Positions 1 through 11,093 of a DNA stretch of 64,000 nt are shown here, piece after piece; position 1 is the first letter of the stretch, and every line of letters begins with the position of its first letter. Both the position numbers and the translations under genes were made by a program. The stretch lies in assembly GCF_907164915.1 (NCBI RefSeq), contig NC_061867.1, positions 33,353,751 through 33,417,750 of the forward strand, written 5' to 3'. The DNA comes from Impatiens glandulifera. Taxonomy: Eukaryota; Streptophyta; Magnoliopsida; Ericales; Balsaminaceae. The notes under the pieces are model-generated. The model worked only from the letters and a program-made list of their open reading frames with translations, had not been told where the DNA came from and searched no databases.

Positions 1-666
1 TCAACATTTTCCACCTAATCAATCTACTCGGATTTATTTAGAGAAAAATATTTAATGTAAAATACATTATTTGGATAAATGTTTACATAGTATTTATTTT
101 TTAATACTATAAATATTATAAATTAAAATAATTAAACTAATGATAAAAATAAAATATTAATTCAATTAATCATTATATTAAATAAATTATATTTTAACAA
201 ATAATTTATAGTATATTTTAATTAATTTTATATTATAAATCAAAATCTCATTAACTATTTAGATAATAATAATAATATAAGTTTTCTATAATAAAATAAT
301 ATTAATAAAAATAAATAATAATAATTAAATTATTATATTAATTATATAACTTTGTAAAAAAATAATATTATTATTAATTAAAAAAATAGAGTACTTCTCT
401 CTATTCATTTATAAAGAAAAGGTTATAAAAAAACTATTCATCTTAATTAAATTTGGTTGTACTGTGAATTGTTGTATGGGATAATATATTAAACAAAGTG
501 ACTACTATGTTATAATCGCTTTATTAATTTTTAATATTAGTGAATAAGTAAAAATAATGGAAATAGATTCGAGTTTTATGTTTCATCAAATTAAAATTTT
601 CAGGTAATTTAATTATTTTTTATTTTAAAATTGTGGTGAGAAATATATAATAAAACATATTTGATT

Positions 667-711
<45 letters not shown>

Positions 712-940
712 CAAAAAAGTAATAATTAATAGATTTAATTAGCTACACATTTAAATATTTTCATTCATACACACTTAATCAATGCATAATATATTACATA
801 TCATTTCTATAATATGTAATTAGCTAATAATTGCGAAAACAAACAAATTGTGTAAAAAATTACCAAGTCAAAAATGCATAATGAAAAGATCTTTAAAAAT
901 ATATTATCTAATGCAAACGAGAACAATTAATTAATGTTAT
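1..940. other. AT-rich intergenic DNA, no gene seen
   Basis: Very AT-rich sequence with no credible reading frame. It holds a perfect (TA)n run at about 669-705. It shows no LTR-like sequence, so the retroelement that follows has lost its true 5' end at about 944. Confidence 0.7.
669..705. repeat. (TA)n microsatellite
   Basis: An uninterrupted TA dinucleotide run of about 36 bp in AT-rich DNA. Confidence 0.9.
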
Positions 941-943
941 ACC

Positions 944-1766
944 CACGATCAACTAGCTGTACGTTACTCCAGCTCCACTTTCCTGTGAAGATCAGTACAA
1001 CAGCCAGTTGCAACCAATTGATTAATGCCACGTAAGCACATATTCTTCCCACAACTTGTTTCTTGCAGGAATATCATAGAAGAATATTTGGCGCACTACC
1101 AGATTGGTACGACCACGATCCTGGTGCTCAGAGTCTGCTGTGTACTATGGAGGAGTTCCAATGGAAGCTCGCCACATGTCATTATAGAAGATTCGACCGT
1201 TAGTATCTGCTCTCTATTTAAAGATCTTCAAGGACAACGGAATAACTGCAGGACACACTTACTGGAATTACAGAAATCAATTGATCAATCTATACTCTGT
1301 GAAATACGCAATCTACGAAACTGCTTTCTTGCTTTACTGTGTATTTATCAAGAGAGAGTGTTAGAATCATAGGATTGTTTTAGCTGAGTTATATACTTCA
1401 TTATATTGTAAGTTGAACATAGCCTGTTCTGTTCAACAGTGAACTAATCATGCAACTATATTTGATTCTAAGAAACGTATAGTGAATCATTCCGGTGGTT
1501 GGAAGAAGGCGTGACGTAGGAGAGTTTTCTCCGAACATCCATAAACAAACTGTTGTGTCACTTACATTCTGTCATCTTCTCATTCTTTGGTTCTTAGCTA
1601 CAAACATGAGCAAACGTTTCCGCACTTGAATCGTTCAAGAGTTTGCTAGGATTTGTGAAGAATAAAAAGTGATTTGAATCTTTAACATGATTTCTATCAA
1701 ACCGTTTTCCTGAAGCCGTCATAAATAGACAGACCCTAGTCTCTGTCGATTACGCCGATCCTATCA
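944..1766 (+). mobile_element. 5'-truncated LTR of copia element A
   Basis: This block is repeated in the same orientation at about 10,168-10,987, including the ends CCTATCA at both sites. A primer-binding site follows at 1769, so this is the upstream LTR. It lacks the first part of the LTR, which in the downstream copy starts with TGTTAGGTC at 8140. A TATA-like CTATTTAAAG lies near 1216. The 115-codon frame inside it is not conserved in the other LTR and is not a gene. Confidence 0.85.
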
Positions 1767-1768
1767 AT

Positions 1769-1780
1769 TGGTATCAGAGA
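1769..1780 (+). other. Primer-binding site (initiator Met tRNA)
   Basis: TGGTATCAGAGA lies 2 bases after the LTR end. It differs from the usual plant copia PBS TGGTATCAGAGC only at the last base. It would pair with the 3' end of tRNA-iMet to prime minus-strand DNA synthesis. Confidence 0.85.
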
Positions 1781-1810
1781 TCTGTTTCTATTCTCAAGTT
1801 ATCCCTAAGA

Positions 1811-3564
1811 ATGTCGACCATAACCAAAGATGACAGTGCTACTGTTATCCCCACATTCTCTAGAGAAAACTATATCCTGTGGAAGAAGAGAGTTCGTGCT
1901 CATCTCTCCTCTCTCCATGACGACATGTGGAGTGTTATCACTGATAGTCCTATCAAGATTGATAAGGAGAAATCCGAATGGACCAGTGAAGATAAGAGAA
2001 AGAACAACCTCAACAACATGGCGTTAGATGTTCTGTACAGATCTCTTGATGATAGCATGTTCAACTACATCATCGAGTGTGATACTGCTAAGGAGATCAG
2101 GGACAGACTCACTCAAATGTGTGAGGGTAATGAGCAAACCAAAAAGAACAAGATTATGGTTGTCACTCAACAGTTTGACAATTTCAAAATGTGTCCTGGA
2201 GAAATAATGAACGAGTTCGACACAAGGTTCAACCAGATTGTCTCCACTCTATCTATTCTTGGCAAGACCTATAGCAACAAGGAACTTGCTACTAAGGTCA
2301 TGCGTGCTCTTAAAAGAGAATGAGACATAAAGACAATGGCTATGAGGGAATCCAAAGACCTCAACATGATCTTGCTCTTCGATCTATTCGCTGATCTCAA
2401 GGCCTACGAGTTCGAGTTGAACTCTAAGATTGAAGAAGTTCAATCCACATCCATTATTATTGCCAAAGCGTTGGTGACCTCTGAAGAGCCTCCTCCCGCA
2501 GCTCAGCATCGATGATATGTCTCTCTTCGTGAAGAAGTTTGGCGACTTCATGAAGAAGAGCAACTCTAACTCAAGCTCTTCAAATACTAATGATAATAAG
2601 AAATCCAAAGTTAATGTGAAGTGTTATAAATGTGATATTTTAGTTCATTACCAATCGGAATGTCGGAAGCCGAAGCGTGAAGCATGAAGAGAAGAAAAAT
2701 GACAATGAAAAGGAGCTGAAGGCTATTATGGCAGGTGACGGGAAGAACAGAAGAAACCACCGTGACTCGTACTTTTTATCCAGCGACAGTGATGAAGACG
2801 AGGTGGCTTGCTTCATGGTAAGAGAAGAAGAAAAAACGTAGGAAACTGAGGTATTTGATTTCTCTTCTGAAAAGTTTTCAAGGGAACAACTAGTAACTGC
2901 ATTAGATGACATGGTCATAGAATACAGAAAGCTAGCAGAATCACTAAATGAAACAAAATCTTTATCCAAAGAGACTCAACCAGTTTTATCTCAAAATTCT
3001 GAATCAAATGTTTTTGAATAGAAAGTTGCAAATATCTCATCTGAGAATGAGATTCTCAAGGAACAGATTCAAACTCTTTCTGCTGAAAACAAAAGGCTAA
3101 ACTATGTTGTTAGTGCTTGGACAAGGTTTGGAGAAGCTGTCAAATATCAAATTAGTCTGTTGAAACCTGCTGGATCTAGATCCGGTTTAGGATTTGATGG
3201 CAATGACCCAAACCGATCCTGCAAAAAGTCAAACTCAGCAACCAACAAGCTTAGTCCAATGAGCTTTGTTAAAGGGAGTTTAACTGATATTGAATCTGAT
3301 CCTATTCACGAAGAAGTAGCTTTGAAGAATGAAATAACTTATGTTCCGCCGACTGTTAGCTGGCTGAAAAATAAGTTAGAAGAAGCTAACAAGTCTAGCA
3401 ATCTAAAATCTGACTCAAAGTCAATGAGTTTTAAAAGAAAATCATCTTCAAAAGCTAACGGATTAATGGCTAGCAGGAAGGCGTATGCTATGTCAAAATC
3501 ATACGCATTAATCACAACACAAAATTGGAAATCTATCAGAATATCTCAAATATGGATTCCTTAG
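1811..3564 (+). pseudogene. Copia gag (UBN2-type) with zinc knuckle and linker, broken
   Basis: The start ATG at 1811 lies about 30 bases after the PBS. The first 170 codons read as a retrotransposon gag of the UBN2/DUF4219 type, with landmarks such as NYILWKKRV and QFDNFKMCPGE. A TGA ends this frame at 2323. Reading then continues through shifted frames to a decayed CCHC knuckle (CYKC...H...C, about 2625-2665). After that comes an acidic, coiled-coil-like linker that ends near 3564 in WIP-like residues, where related elements begin protease. No protease, integrase, RT or RNase H follows, so pol has been deleted and element A was probably non-autonomous. The protein would have formed the virus-like particle. 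It cannot be made intact now. Confidence 0.8.
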
Positions 3565-4290
3565 GGACTAATTGATCGAGGACCCAATTGAATGTGGTAC
3601 CAAAGTTTGTAAATAGTTTCTTGTGTAGGTGATGCAGGAGAGCTGCAGGAAGGAAGCATGGAGAATACTCTTCTTAGTATACATTTTAGAAGATCAACAA
3701 TGGCCTTTGCCATTCTAGAGGACTAAGTGCTTTAATGTTTTAAAAGTATTTTTGGTCCTAAGGAACTCAAAACATTTGTTTATTCATTTTGCACATGAAC
3801 AAAATGAGAGGGAAAACTTATTTTGGAAATAATGATACACTTAGACAAAAGGCCTTAATCGGTCTATTAGACGAGGTCGTCTAAAAGAAAAAGCATGTAT
3901 TTAGACGTATTTTTGCTCACACTTTATGCATCTAAGTCTATGTGTCTTGGTTAATAACCTGCGCTGTTAGATGTACACGTCTAATAGACATTAGATGTTT
4001 TTACGTCAGGAGCAAGTGAATGCTCACAACTAACTAAACACACGTCTAATACGTAGTGTTCATGCGTAATTAGACGTCAACGTCTAATACACGTTAGACG
4101 TTTATGAAACACGTGATTAGACGCTTACGTCTAATAGTTCCATGCGTCTAATAGACATTTAAATCTCATAGATTGATGCAGTAAGAAAAAACGTCTAACT
4201 ATGTACATATTAGACTGATCAAGGACAGTTCTTCCACGTGAGGTGATATCTTATTTTCCCGCTCAAACAGAAACATAGTCATCTCCGAAT
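3565..4290 (+). repeat. Deleted-pol junction and TTAGACG/CGTCTAA-rich spacer
   Basis: There is no coding potential. From about 3860 to 4215 the sequence is crowded with the heptamer TTAGACG and its complement CGTCTAA, often arranged as imperfect palindromes. The same heptamers fill the inner part of the element's 3' LTR (8320-8399 and 9819-10,120). The spacer therefore shares repeat sequence with the LTR. Confidence 0.6.
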
Positions 4291-4297
4291 AACCTGA

Positions 4298-4309
4298 AGA
4301 CACGTGTCT
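4298..4309 (+). promoter_or_regulatory. Palindromic G-box upstream of the element A aORF
   Basis: AGACACGTGTCT is a perfect 12-bp palindrome centred on the plant G-box CACGTG. It is embedded in a longer block that recurs at 24,838-24,880, upstream of another aORF copy in a different element. It lies about 260 bp before the aORF ATG. Its role as an internal promoter element is inferred. Confidence 0.55.
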
Positions 4310-4437
4310 TTCAAGTTAAGAGAAAAAGACTAATATACCCTCAAAATAATGATGACTGATTGGAAATGACGTCTAATATTAATTGGCGGGCCATACACCT
4401 AGGAAAGATGACGGTTATACTATGCGACTCTTGAGAG

Positions 4438-4447
4438 TTTATAAAGG
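4438..4447 (+). promoter_or_regulatory. TATA-like box of the putative internal aORF promoter
   Basis: TTTATAAAGG lies about 122 bp upstream of the aORF ATG at 4569. A pyrimidine-rich, leader-like stretch follows it. TATA-like ATTTAAG or TTAAATA sequences occupy comparable positions before the aORF copies at 25,072 and 26,319. Confidence 0.45.
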
Positions 4448-4568
4448 ACATTCTGCATGAGATTGAAAAAGCTTTTTCTCTCTCAAGTTTTCAAAGAACC
4501 CTAGATTTCTTCGATTTTCTCTCTAAGAAACCTTTGTTTATCTTGTGTCTGTTCGCATTCTGTCAAAA

Positions 4569-7500
4569 ATGGGAAACAAGAGAATCACACTTGGTCATTG
4601 TACTATGTAGGTTGATTTTCCTTCCGTCTACACGTTCGATCAACAAGATGTGGTCGAAATGTTCAGAACCCTTGAATATTCCGGTCTCGGGAAGTACCTT
4701 GGCGGGCCGTTCATTTTCCATGAAAAAGAAGTAAGGGAGTTCTTTAAATCGACAACGATGGTCGGCAATTCGATTGTTGCAACCGTGAATGAAACCGAAA
4801 TCTCCTTCAACAATGCACTCTATGCGGAGTTCTTCGAACTTCTGTCGGAAGGAAACACATTCAACATGCATCTACCATCGGAAGTCACGACAGAGATGAA
4901 GACGGTTTTCTCCGCCGATGGCTCGGAGATTCGACTTAACGGGAGTAAGAAGGCTCTCAAACATTTGTTTATTTTGCTAAATGATGTGGTGGAGAAAGCG
5001 CTTCAGGGGAAGTGGGGTCTCTCCATTTATACAGTCAAGACCGTTTTGATTACATGTCGGCTATTTTAAAAGGGATACAGGTCAACTGTGCCTCAACTCT
5101 ATACCAGAATCTTTGCTTTGCGATCAATCAGGAGAACAAGGAAAGTGTAAACTTTGCCGCTTAACTAAGTTGTTTGTTGGAACATTTGCGGGGTTCCCCA
5201 TGGGGGATTTGGAGCCGATCAACTCTACTAGGGTGTTTACTATCTTCACCGTTGCCAACACCCTCATCTGAATGAAGAACAACAAAGAATATTTCTCAGG
5301 AGCATCAAGCTAACAGACAGGAGGAAGGTCTGTTACTCGTTCCAAACATCCAGTGGCCTCTATCCTGTCTACAAGAGCCAAAAGATCTAAAACCGTCAAC
5401 GAATCAGAAGCTAGTTATACCAGTCTTAAGAGTTCTTTGAAGAAGGATTCTGGAATAGTCGTTTCCAGAGTCAGGAAAGATCCAGTCGAACATGCTGCCA
5501 TTCCCATGTCTCCCTTGTCTCCAGCCGTGAGTCAGTTAAGAAAGTCCTCCAGGTCCTCTATTTCAAGAGGAGATAAATCAAAGGCGCCCAGGGCGTTTTA
5601 GTCTGAAAAATCATCATCAAAGGTAACTCCTTCCCAATCTCAGGCCGAAGTGCCTAAATTTAATGTTCCTGTGTTGGAACAAGACAAATCTGTTTTTATT
5701 CCTGTTGAGGAATCTACTGTCGGGCCAACTGTTGAGCTAGTTGGTCCAATCATTGAAAATTTTGACAGGGTTCTATCTCATGTCCGTCAACCCGATATCG
5801 TAGTTGCTAATGCTACAGTGTCTTAGGAACCAGAGAAATGTGCAATTCTTACCCTTGCTACTGGCGATGTATCAGAAAAGGCTCTTTCTATGCCAGTCGA
5901 AGAGCCTTATGTTCCAAATCCTGTCCCAACAGAGTCCTTAGTGACCGGAAAGATTGTTCCAGCCAAACCCATGCCGGGACTCTTTGTCAAACCCCTTTCT
6001 GCCCACAAAATTTTGCGTTCCACAAGATAAGCTGCTGGAATCACAATTGGGGAATCAAGGCATATTCCAAAGCCTGTTGAGGTGATTAGAAAAGGGAAGA
6101 ATGTTGCAATCGATCCTAATGAGGATGTTTCTGAAGCGACCTGTATCGTCAATTTTATGATGGATCAGGACAACATTATTGCTACTGAAAAGATAGAGAT
6201 TTTTGACACCTGGGTCTTGAACTGAATGTCTATCAAGTACGATGAGGTCATCAAGGGCAAAAGCATAAGCAGCCAATGGTTAAAGCTTGTAAGCAATGAG
6301 AAGAGAGCCTTGAAATGGGCCAAGACATTGGAGGTTTATGAAGCTCTTAAGAGAAAAAAGCTAGTTGAAGCAAATTTGAGAGGATGAGCTCTCTTTCCGA
6401 TTCTGCAGGCCAGAAGAGCCAATTTCAACCCTCTTAAGAAGAGTGTTAATGTAGCGGAAAAAGCTTTGAAAAGATTGGACGAAATTATGGAGGATTACAT
6501 TTCTACTGTCACCAGGTATGTTCATGGAGCAAACTACTCAGGGGCTAGTCCATTTGGAAGCTCTTCAGATGAAGGTGAACTTATGGATCTGTCTGATGAT
6601 CTTATTGAAGATGAGAAAGTTGTTGCTCTTCTTGTAGAATTGGGAGGTTTTTCAGCTGAGGAAAAACGTCTAATGGCTCAACCCAGTATTGAGCAAACTG
6701 TGGAACCCGTTCAATCCAACCCGATTATCGAAGAAGAAGAAGTCGTTAAGGAACTCGTCCAATCTGTTATTAATCAGGAAGAGGAAGTGTTGGAGTCCCC
6801 TGTTCTCGGGGCAAAGGCATCTCCAGAGAAGAACGCTTAAATAAATCAGCTTGATGTTGCTAGATCTGAGGGGGAACCCTCAAAAGACAAGAAATTAGAA
6901 AAGAGTTCCTCATCTGAGGGGGAACAAGCCAAAAATGATGGAACTTCCAAGCCTCTACCATTCCCTAGTATTACTGCTGCAAATATTCATGATAATATTC
7001 TCCACCCTTATCATCATTCAAAAGATATGTCCGATAAGGTTCACAAGGTATGTGAAGAAATTTTGGAAGATGAAGAAGAAGAAAAGTCTGATAGTGAGTC
7101 AGAGAAGGATGGACCCGAACAGTCCATGCAAGTTTTCACTCATATTAGTCTCATTCAGACCGCTCCAGCAGATTCTCAAGAGATTTCATCTAATGAAGGA
7201 TCATCTGCTGACGGTACAGAGCTTATGAAGTCCATGACAGCATTGATGACAACTCTTCAGAGGAATATGGTTGTAATGGAATCCAATATGGTGAAGATTT
7301 TGAAGACTCAAAAAGAAAATAAGGAAGAATTTGCTGATCTTCTTAAGACTCATAATGAGATTTAGCAGACACTGAAGAAGAACACGTACGAGGTTCATAT
7401 CGCCAACAAGTCATACTCCAAATTTGAAAAGAACTTCTTTAAACGACAAACCGAGATACTCGACTGCGAAAGGGAAAACAGCGTTGAGATGCATAATAAA

Positions 7501-7949
7501 GTTATGGATGGAATTAGCTTGATTCGAGATCAGATTGTTTAAATTCAACGTAATATGAGCCGAGATGATGCTGATAGGAGGCTGATTCCTTTGCAAGGAG
7601 GAGTCAAGCTGAAGAAGATGCTAAGGCTGCTGCCGAGAAAGAGAACAAAAATCTTATTATTCAAGGTGAGGACTATAGCGAAAGAAGAGGTGGTGGTATT
7701 TCAATTTGGACCAGGTCCAAGCGAAATCCAACCAGTGATAATAGAGACAAACCAATCAAGAGATGCAGAGGTCGCAACAGTGATCGTGGTGGTAGAAGCA
7801 CTAAAGGCGATCGTGGTGGCCGAAGTGGTGAAACGGGCCGTGGTGGTCGTTCTCTCCCTCTTTTTCACAACTTACTGACTGGTGAAGAACTCAGCTATGA
7901 AGGATCTCGCTTCCCAATCGACCCACTCATAAAAAGGGAAGAACAATAA
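4569..7949 (+). pseudogene. Accessory ORF (aORF) A of a Sirevirus-like element, broken
   Basis: This large accessory gene lies between the gag/pol position and the polypurine tract. ATG at 4569 starts MGNKRITLGHCTM, then a TAG (probably from CAG) interrupts. The N-terminal domain (4610-5130, landmarks YLGGPFIFHEKEVREFF) is shared with aORFs at 11,094, 25,072 and 26,319. It resembles the domain annotated as 'putative plant transposon protein' in plant proteomes. A long Ser/Lys/Glu-rich middle follows, then an acidic region (6466-7130), a coiled-coil-like segment (7201-7365) and an RGG-box tail (7690-7850) with repeated RGG/GRGG before the stop TAA at 7947. Several stops and frameshifts break it. 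Basic RGG tails commonly bind RNA, so an RNA-binding role is possible but unproven. Such extra genes in Sireviruses are sometimes called env-like. No signal peptide or membrane segment is evident here. Confidence 0.6.
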
Positions 7950-8125
7950 TCTCCTTTCTATGAAACTATCTTCTATTAGTTTATGAACTTGGTTCTTTGA
8001 ATTCTGTTTCTGAATACTAGATTCTTTGGAAACTGTTTTTTTAAGATGGGTGAACAATTTTAACTCTTTCTTTTATATGATGGATGCTTATTTTGTTACC
8101 TATGAAAAGTTTTAACATCATCATC

Positions 8126-8139
8126 AAAAAGTGGGAAAT
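8126..8139 (+). other. Polypurine tract of element A
   Basis: The purine-rich AAAAAGTGGGAAA run ends immediately before the TGTTAGG start of the 3' LTR. It would prime plus-strand synthesis. Confidence 0.75.
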
Positions 8140-8319
8140 TGTTAGGTCAAATTATTTTGACTAAGTGTCAAAGTATTTTGACTATTGGAATTTTGATGAT
8201 GAGTGTGTATAAAACTTAATTTATGCCGTCTAATCGTTTTTGGTGTAGGTGTATCGAAAACATGTTATATTAGACTAAGTCTAAATGGGATTCATTAGAC
8301 TGATTGACAATTAGATGCA

Positions 8320-8399
8320 TACGCTGTTAGACGTGCAGTCTAATAGATACGTAGTTAGACGTGCAGTCTAATAGACGTAGTTAGACGTGCAGTCTAATA
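8320..8399 (+). repeat. Tandem TTAGACG repeats, left of the plastid insert
   Basis: Three to four copies of a unit of about 22-28 bp containing GTTAGACGTGCAGTCTAAT. The half-sites TTAGACG and its near-complement GTCTAA make each unit partly palindromic. Confidence 0.8.
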
Positions 8400-9818
8400 C
8401 TGACAAGATTGTTTTATCAAGTAATGGAGATACTCTAAGCATTCCATTAGTTATGTATCAACGTTCCAACAAAAATACTTGTATGCATCAAAATCCACAG
8501 GTTCACGGGGGGACATGGATTAAAAAAGGGCAAATTTTAGCGAATGGTGGGGCTACACTTGGTGGCGAACTAGCTTTGGGGAAAAATTTATTAGTAGCTT
8601 ATATGCCATGGGAAGGTTACAATTCTGAAGATGCAGTACTTATTAATGAACACTTGGTATATGGAGATATTTATACTTCGTTTCATATACGGAAATATGA
8701 AATTCAGACGCATGTGACAAGCCAAGGCCCTGAAAGGATCACTAACGAAATACCGCATTTAGAAGCCCATTTACTCCGCAATTTAGGCAAAAATGGAATT
8801 GTGATGCTGGGATCTTGGGTCGAGACGGGTGATATTTTAGTAGGTAAATTAACGCCTCAGATGGTAAAAGAATCTTCGTATGCTCCAGAAGATAGATTAT
8901 TACGAGCCATACTTGGCATTCAAGTATCTACGTCAAAGGAAACTTGTCTAAAACTACCTGCGGGTGGTAGGGGTCGAGTTATTGATGTGAGATGGATCCA
9001 GAAAAAAGGGGGTTCTAGTTATAATCCAGAAACTATTCGTGTATATATTTTACAGAAACGTGAAATCAAAGTAGGTGATAAGGTAGCTGGAAGACATGGA
9101 AATAAAGGTATCGTTTCAAAAATTCTTCCTAGACAAGATATGCCTTATTTGCAAGATGGAAGACCTGTTGATATGGTCTTCAACCCATTAGGAGTACCTT
9201 CACGAATGAATGTAGGACAGATATTTGAATGTTCGCTCGGATTAGCGGGAAGTCTGCTAAACAGACATTATCGAATAGCGCCTTTTGATGAGAGATATGA
9301 ACAAGAAGCTTCTAGAAAGCTAGTGTTTTCTGAATTATATGAAGCCAGTAAGCAAACCACGAATCCATGGGTATTTGAACCGGAGTATCCAGGAAAAAGC
9401 AGAATATTTGATGGAAGAACGGGGGATCCTTTTGAACAACCTGTTATAATAGGAAAACCTTATATCTTGAAATTAATTCATCAAGTTGATGATAAAATCC
9501 ATGGGCGTTCCAGCGGACATTATGCACTTGTTACACAACAACCCCTTAGAGGAAGGGCCAAGCAAGGGGGACAGCGGGTAGGAGAAATGGAGGTTTGGGC
9601 TCTCGAAGGATTTGGTGTTGCTCATATTTTACAAGAAATGCTTACTTATAAATCGGATCATATTCGAGCTCGCCAGGAAGTACTTGGTACTACGATCATC
9701 GGAGGAACAATACCCAATCCTGAGGATGCTCCAGAATCTTTTCGGTTGCTTGTTCGAGAACTACGATCTTTGGCTCTGGATTTGAACCATTTCCTTGTAA
9801 TCTGAGAAAAACTTCCAG
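8400..9818 (+). pseudogene. rpoB: Plastid rpoB fragment in nuclear DNA (NUPT)
   Basis: An almost unbroken 460-codon frame matches the C-terminal half of the plastid-encoded RNA polymerase beta subunit, from the region of [17 protein letters not shown] to LDLNHFLV. Landmarks include [39 protein letters not shown] and [14 protein letters not shown]. It lacks the N-terminal half. An extra A near 9799 shifts the frame just before the native C-terminus. Both ends abut the LTR's TTAGACG repeats. It is a nuclear copy of plastid DNA and is not expected to function: there is no start, promoter or transit peptide. The open frame reflects descent from a constrained plastid gene. The codon at the classic editing site in GYNSEDAV is still TCT (Ser), which points to a DNA rather than an edited-RNA source. 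Confidence 0.93.
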
Positions 9819-10125
9819 AGCAGTCTAACAGACGTAGTTAGACGTGCAGTCTAGCGGATGCGTAGTTAGATGTGCAGTCTAACGGATGTGTAGTTAGACG
9901 TGTAGTCTAACAGATGAGAGTTAGATGTGTAGTCTAACTCCTTCAGATTAGTATGAAGAGAACCGTAGTTAGACGTGTAGTCTAACTCCTTCAGATTAGT
10001 TTCAAGGGAAATGTAATTAGACGTGTTGTCTAATCCCATTAGACGAGATGGTCTAATGGATCTTGCTATTAGACGAGATGGTCTAATTTCATTAAACGAG
10101 GTCGTCTAATTGAAAAACGTCTAAT
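9819..10125 (+). repeat. Tandem TTAGACG/GTCTAA repeats, right of the plastid insert
   Basis: About ten degenerate copies of a unit containing GTAGTTAGACGTGCAGTCTAAC continue the array seen left of the rpoB fragment. Toward 10,040-10,120 the units become ATTAGACGAGATGGTCTAAT, an imperfect palindrome. Confidence 0.8.
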
Positions 10126-11093
10126 GCCATGCTTAAAGCAGTTCCTTGAAGCTAGCACCCGTCTATCCATGATCAACTAGCTGTACGCTACTCCTGCTCA
10201 ACTTTTCTGTGAAGATCAATACGATAGTCAGTTGCAACCAATTGATTAATACCACGTAAGCAAATATTCTTCTCACTACTTGTTTCTTGCAAGAATATCC
10301 TAGAAGAATATTTGGCACATTACCAGATTGGTACGGCCAAAATCCTGGTGCTCAGAGTTTGCTGTGTACTATGGAGGCATTCCAATGGAAGTTCGCCACG
10401 TGTCATTATGGAAGATTCGACCGGTGGTACCTAATATCTATTTAAAGATCTTCAAGGACAACGGAAGAACTGTCGGACACATTTACTGGAATTATAGAAA
10501 TCAATCGATCAATCTATACTCTGTGAAATACGCAATCTACGGAACTACTTTCTTGCTTTATTGTGTGTTTATCAAGAGAGAGTGTTAGAATCAAAGCATT
10601 GTTTTAGCTGAGTGATATACTTCATTATAGTGTAAGTTGAATAGAGCCTATTCTGTTCAGTGAGCTAATCGTGCAACTGTATTTGATTCTAAGAAACGTA
10701 TAGTGAATCTTTCCGGTGGTTGGAAGAAGGGGTGATATAGGAGAGTTTGCTCTGAACATCCATAAACAAACTGCTGTGTCACTTACATTCTGTCATCTTC
10801 TCATTCTTTGGTTCTTAGCTTCAAACCTGAGCAAACGTTTCCGCACTTAAATCGTTCAAGAGTTTGCAAGGGTTTGTGAAGAATAAAAAGTGATTTAAAT
10901 CCTTAACAGGATTTCTATCAAATAGTTTTCCCGAAGCCGTCATCAATAGCCAGATCCTAGTCTCTATCGATTACGCCAATCCTATCAGCCTGCTTGTTCA
11001 TTATTCAATCACGCTTACTCTCTCTCTTACATTCTAACTGTTCTTGCTCTCAATTTACTCTACATCCTTAAAACTCTTTTCAAAATCTCAATA

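Larger units (their letters stand above)
8140..10987 (+). mobile_element. 3' LTR of element A, carrying a plastid DNA insertion
   Basis: The LTR starts TGTTAGGTC right after the polypurine tract. It ends CCTATCA, matching the end of the 5' LTR at 1766. It is split by plastid rpoB sequence at 8400-9818. Without that insertion it would be about 1.43 kb. The part that flanks the insertion consists of tandem TTAGACGTGCAGTCTAA-type repeats. The 5' LTR is truncated and lacks this part, so it cannot show whether the insertion came before or after retrotransposition. Confidence 0.8.

Noticed and set aside
1025..1372. 115-codon ORF as a gene
   Set aside because: It lies wholly in the LTR, and the matching LTR at about 10,250-10,600 does not keep the frame.
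4569..7949. Retroviral envelope gene
   Set aside because: The position matches so-called env-like genes, but no signal peptide, transmembrane anchor or cleavage site is visible. The tail is RGG-rich, so an envelope call is not supported.
8387..9805. A functional bacterial or plastid RNA polymerase beta gene, or bacterial contamination
   Set aside because: Only the C-terminal half is present, it is frameshifted near the end, and it is flanked on both sides by the LTR's own repeats. It is a nuclear copy of plastid DNA.
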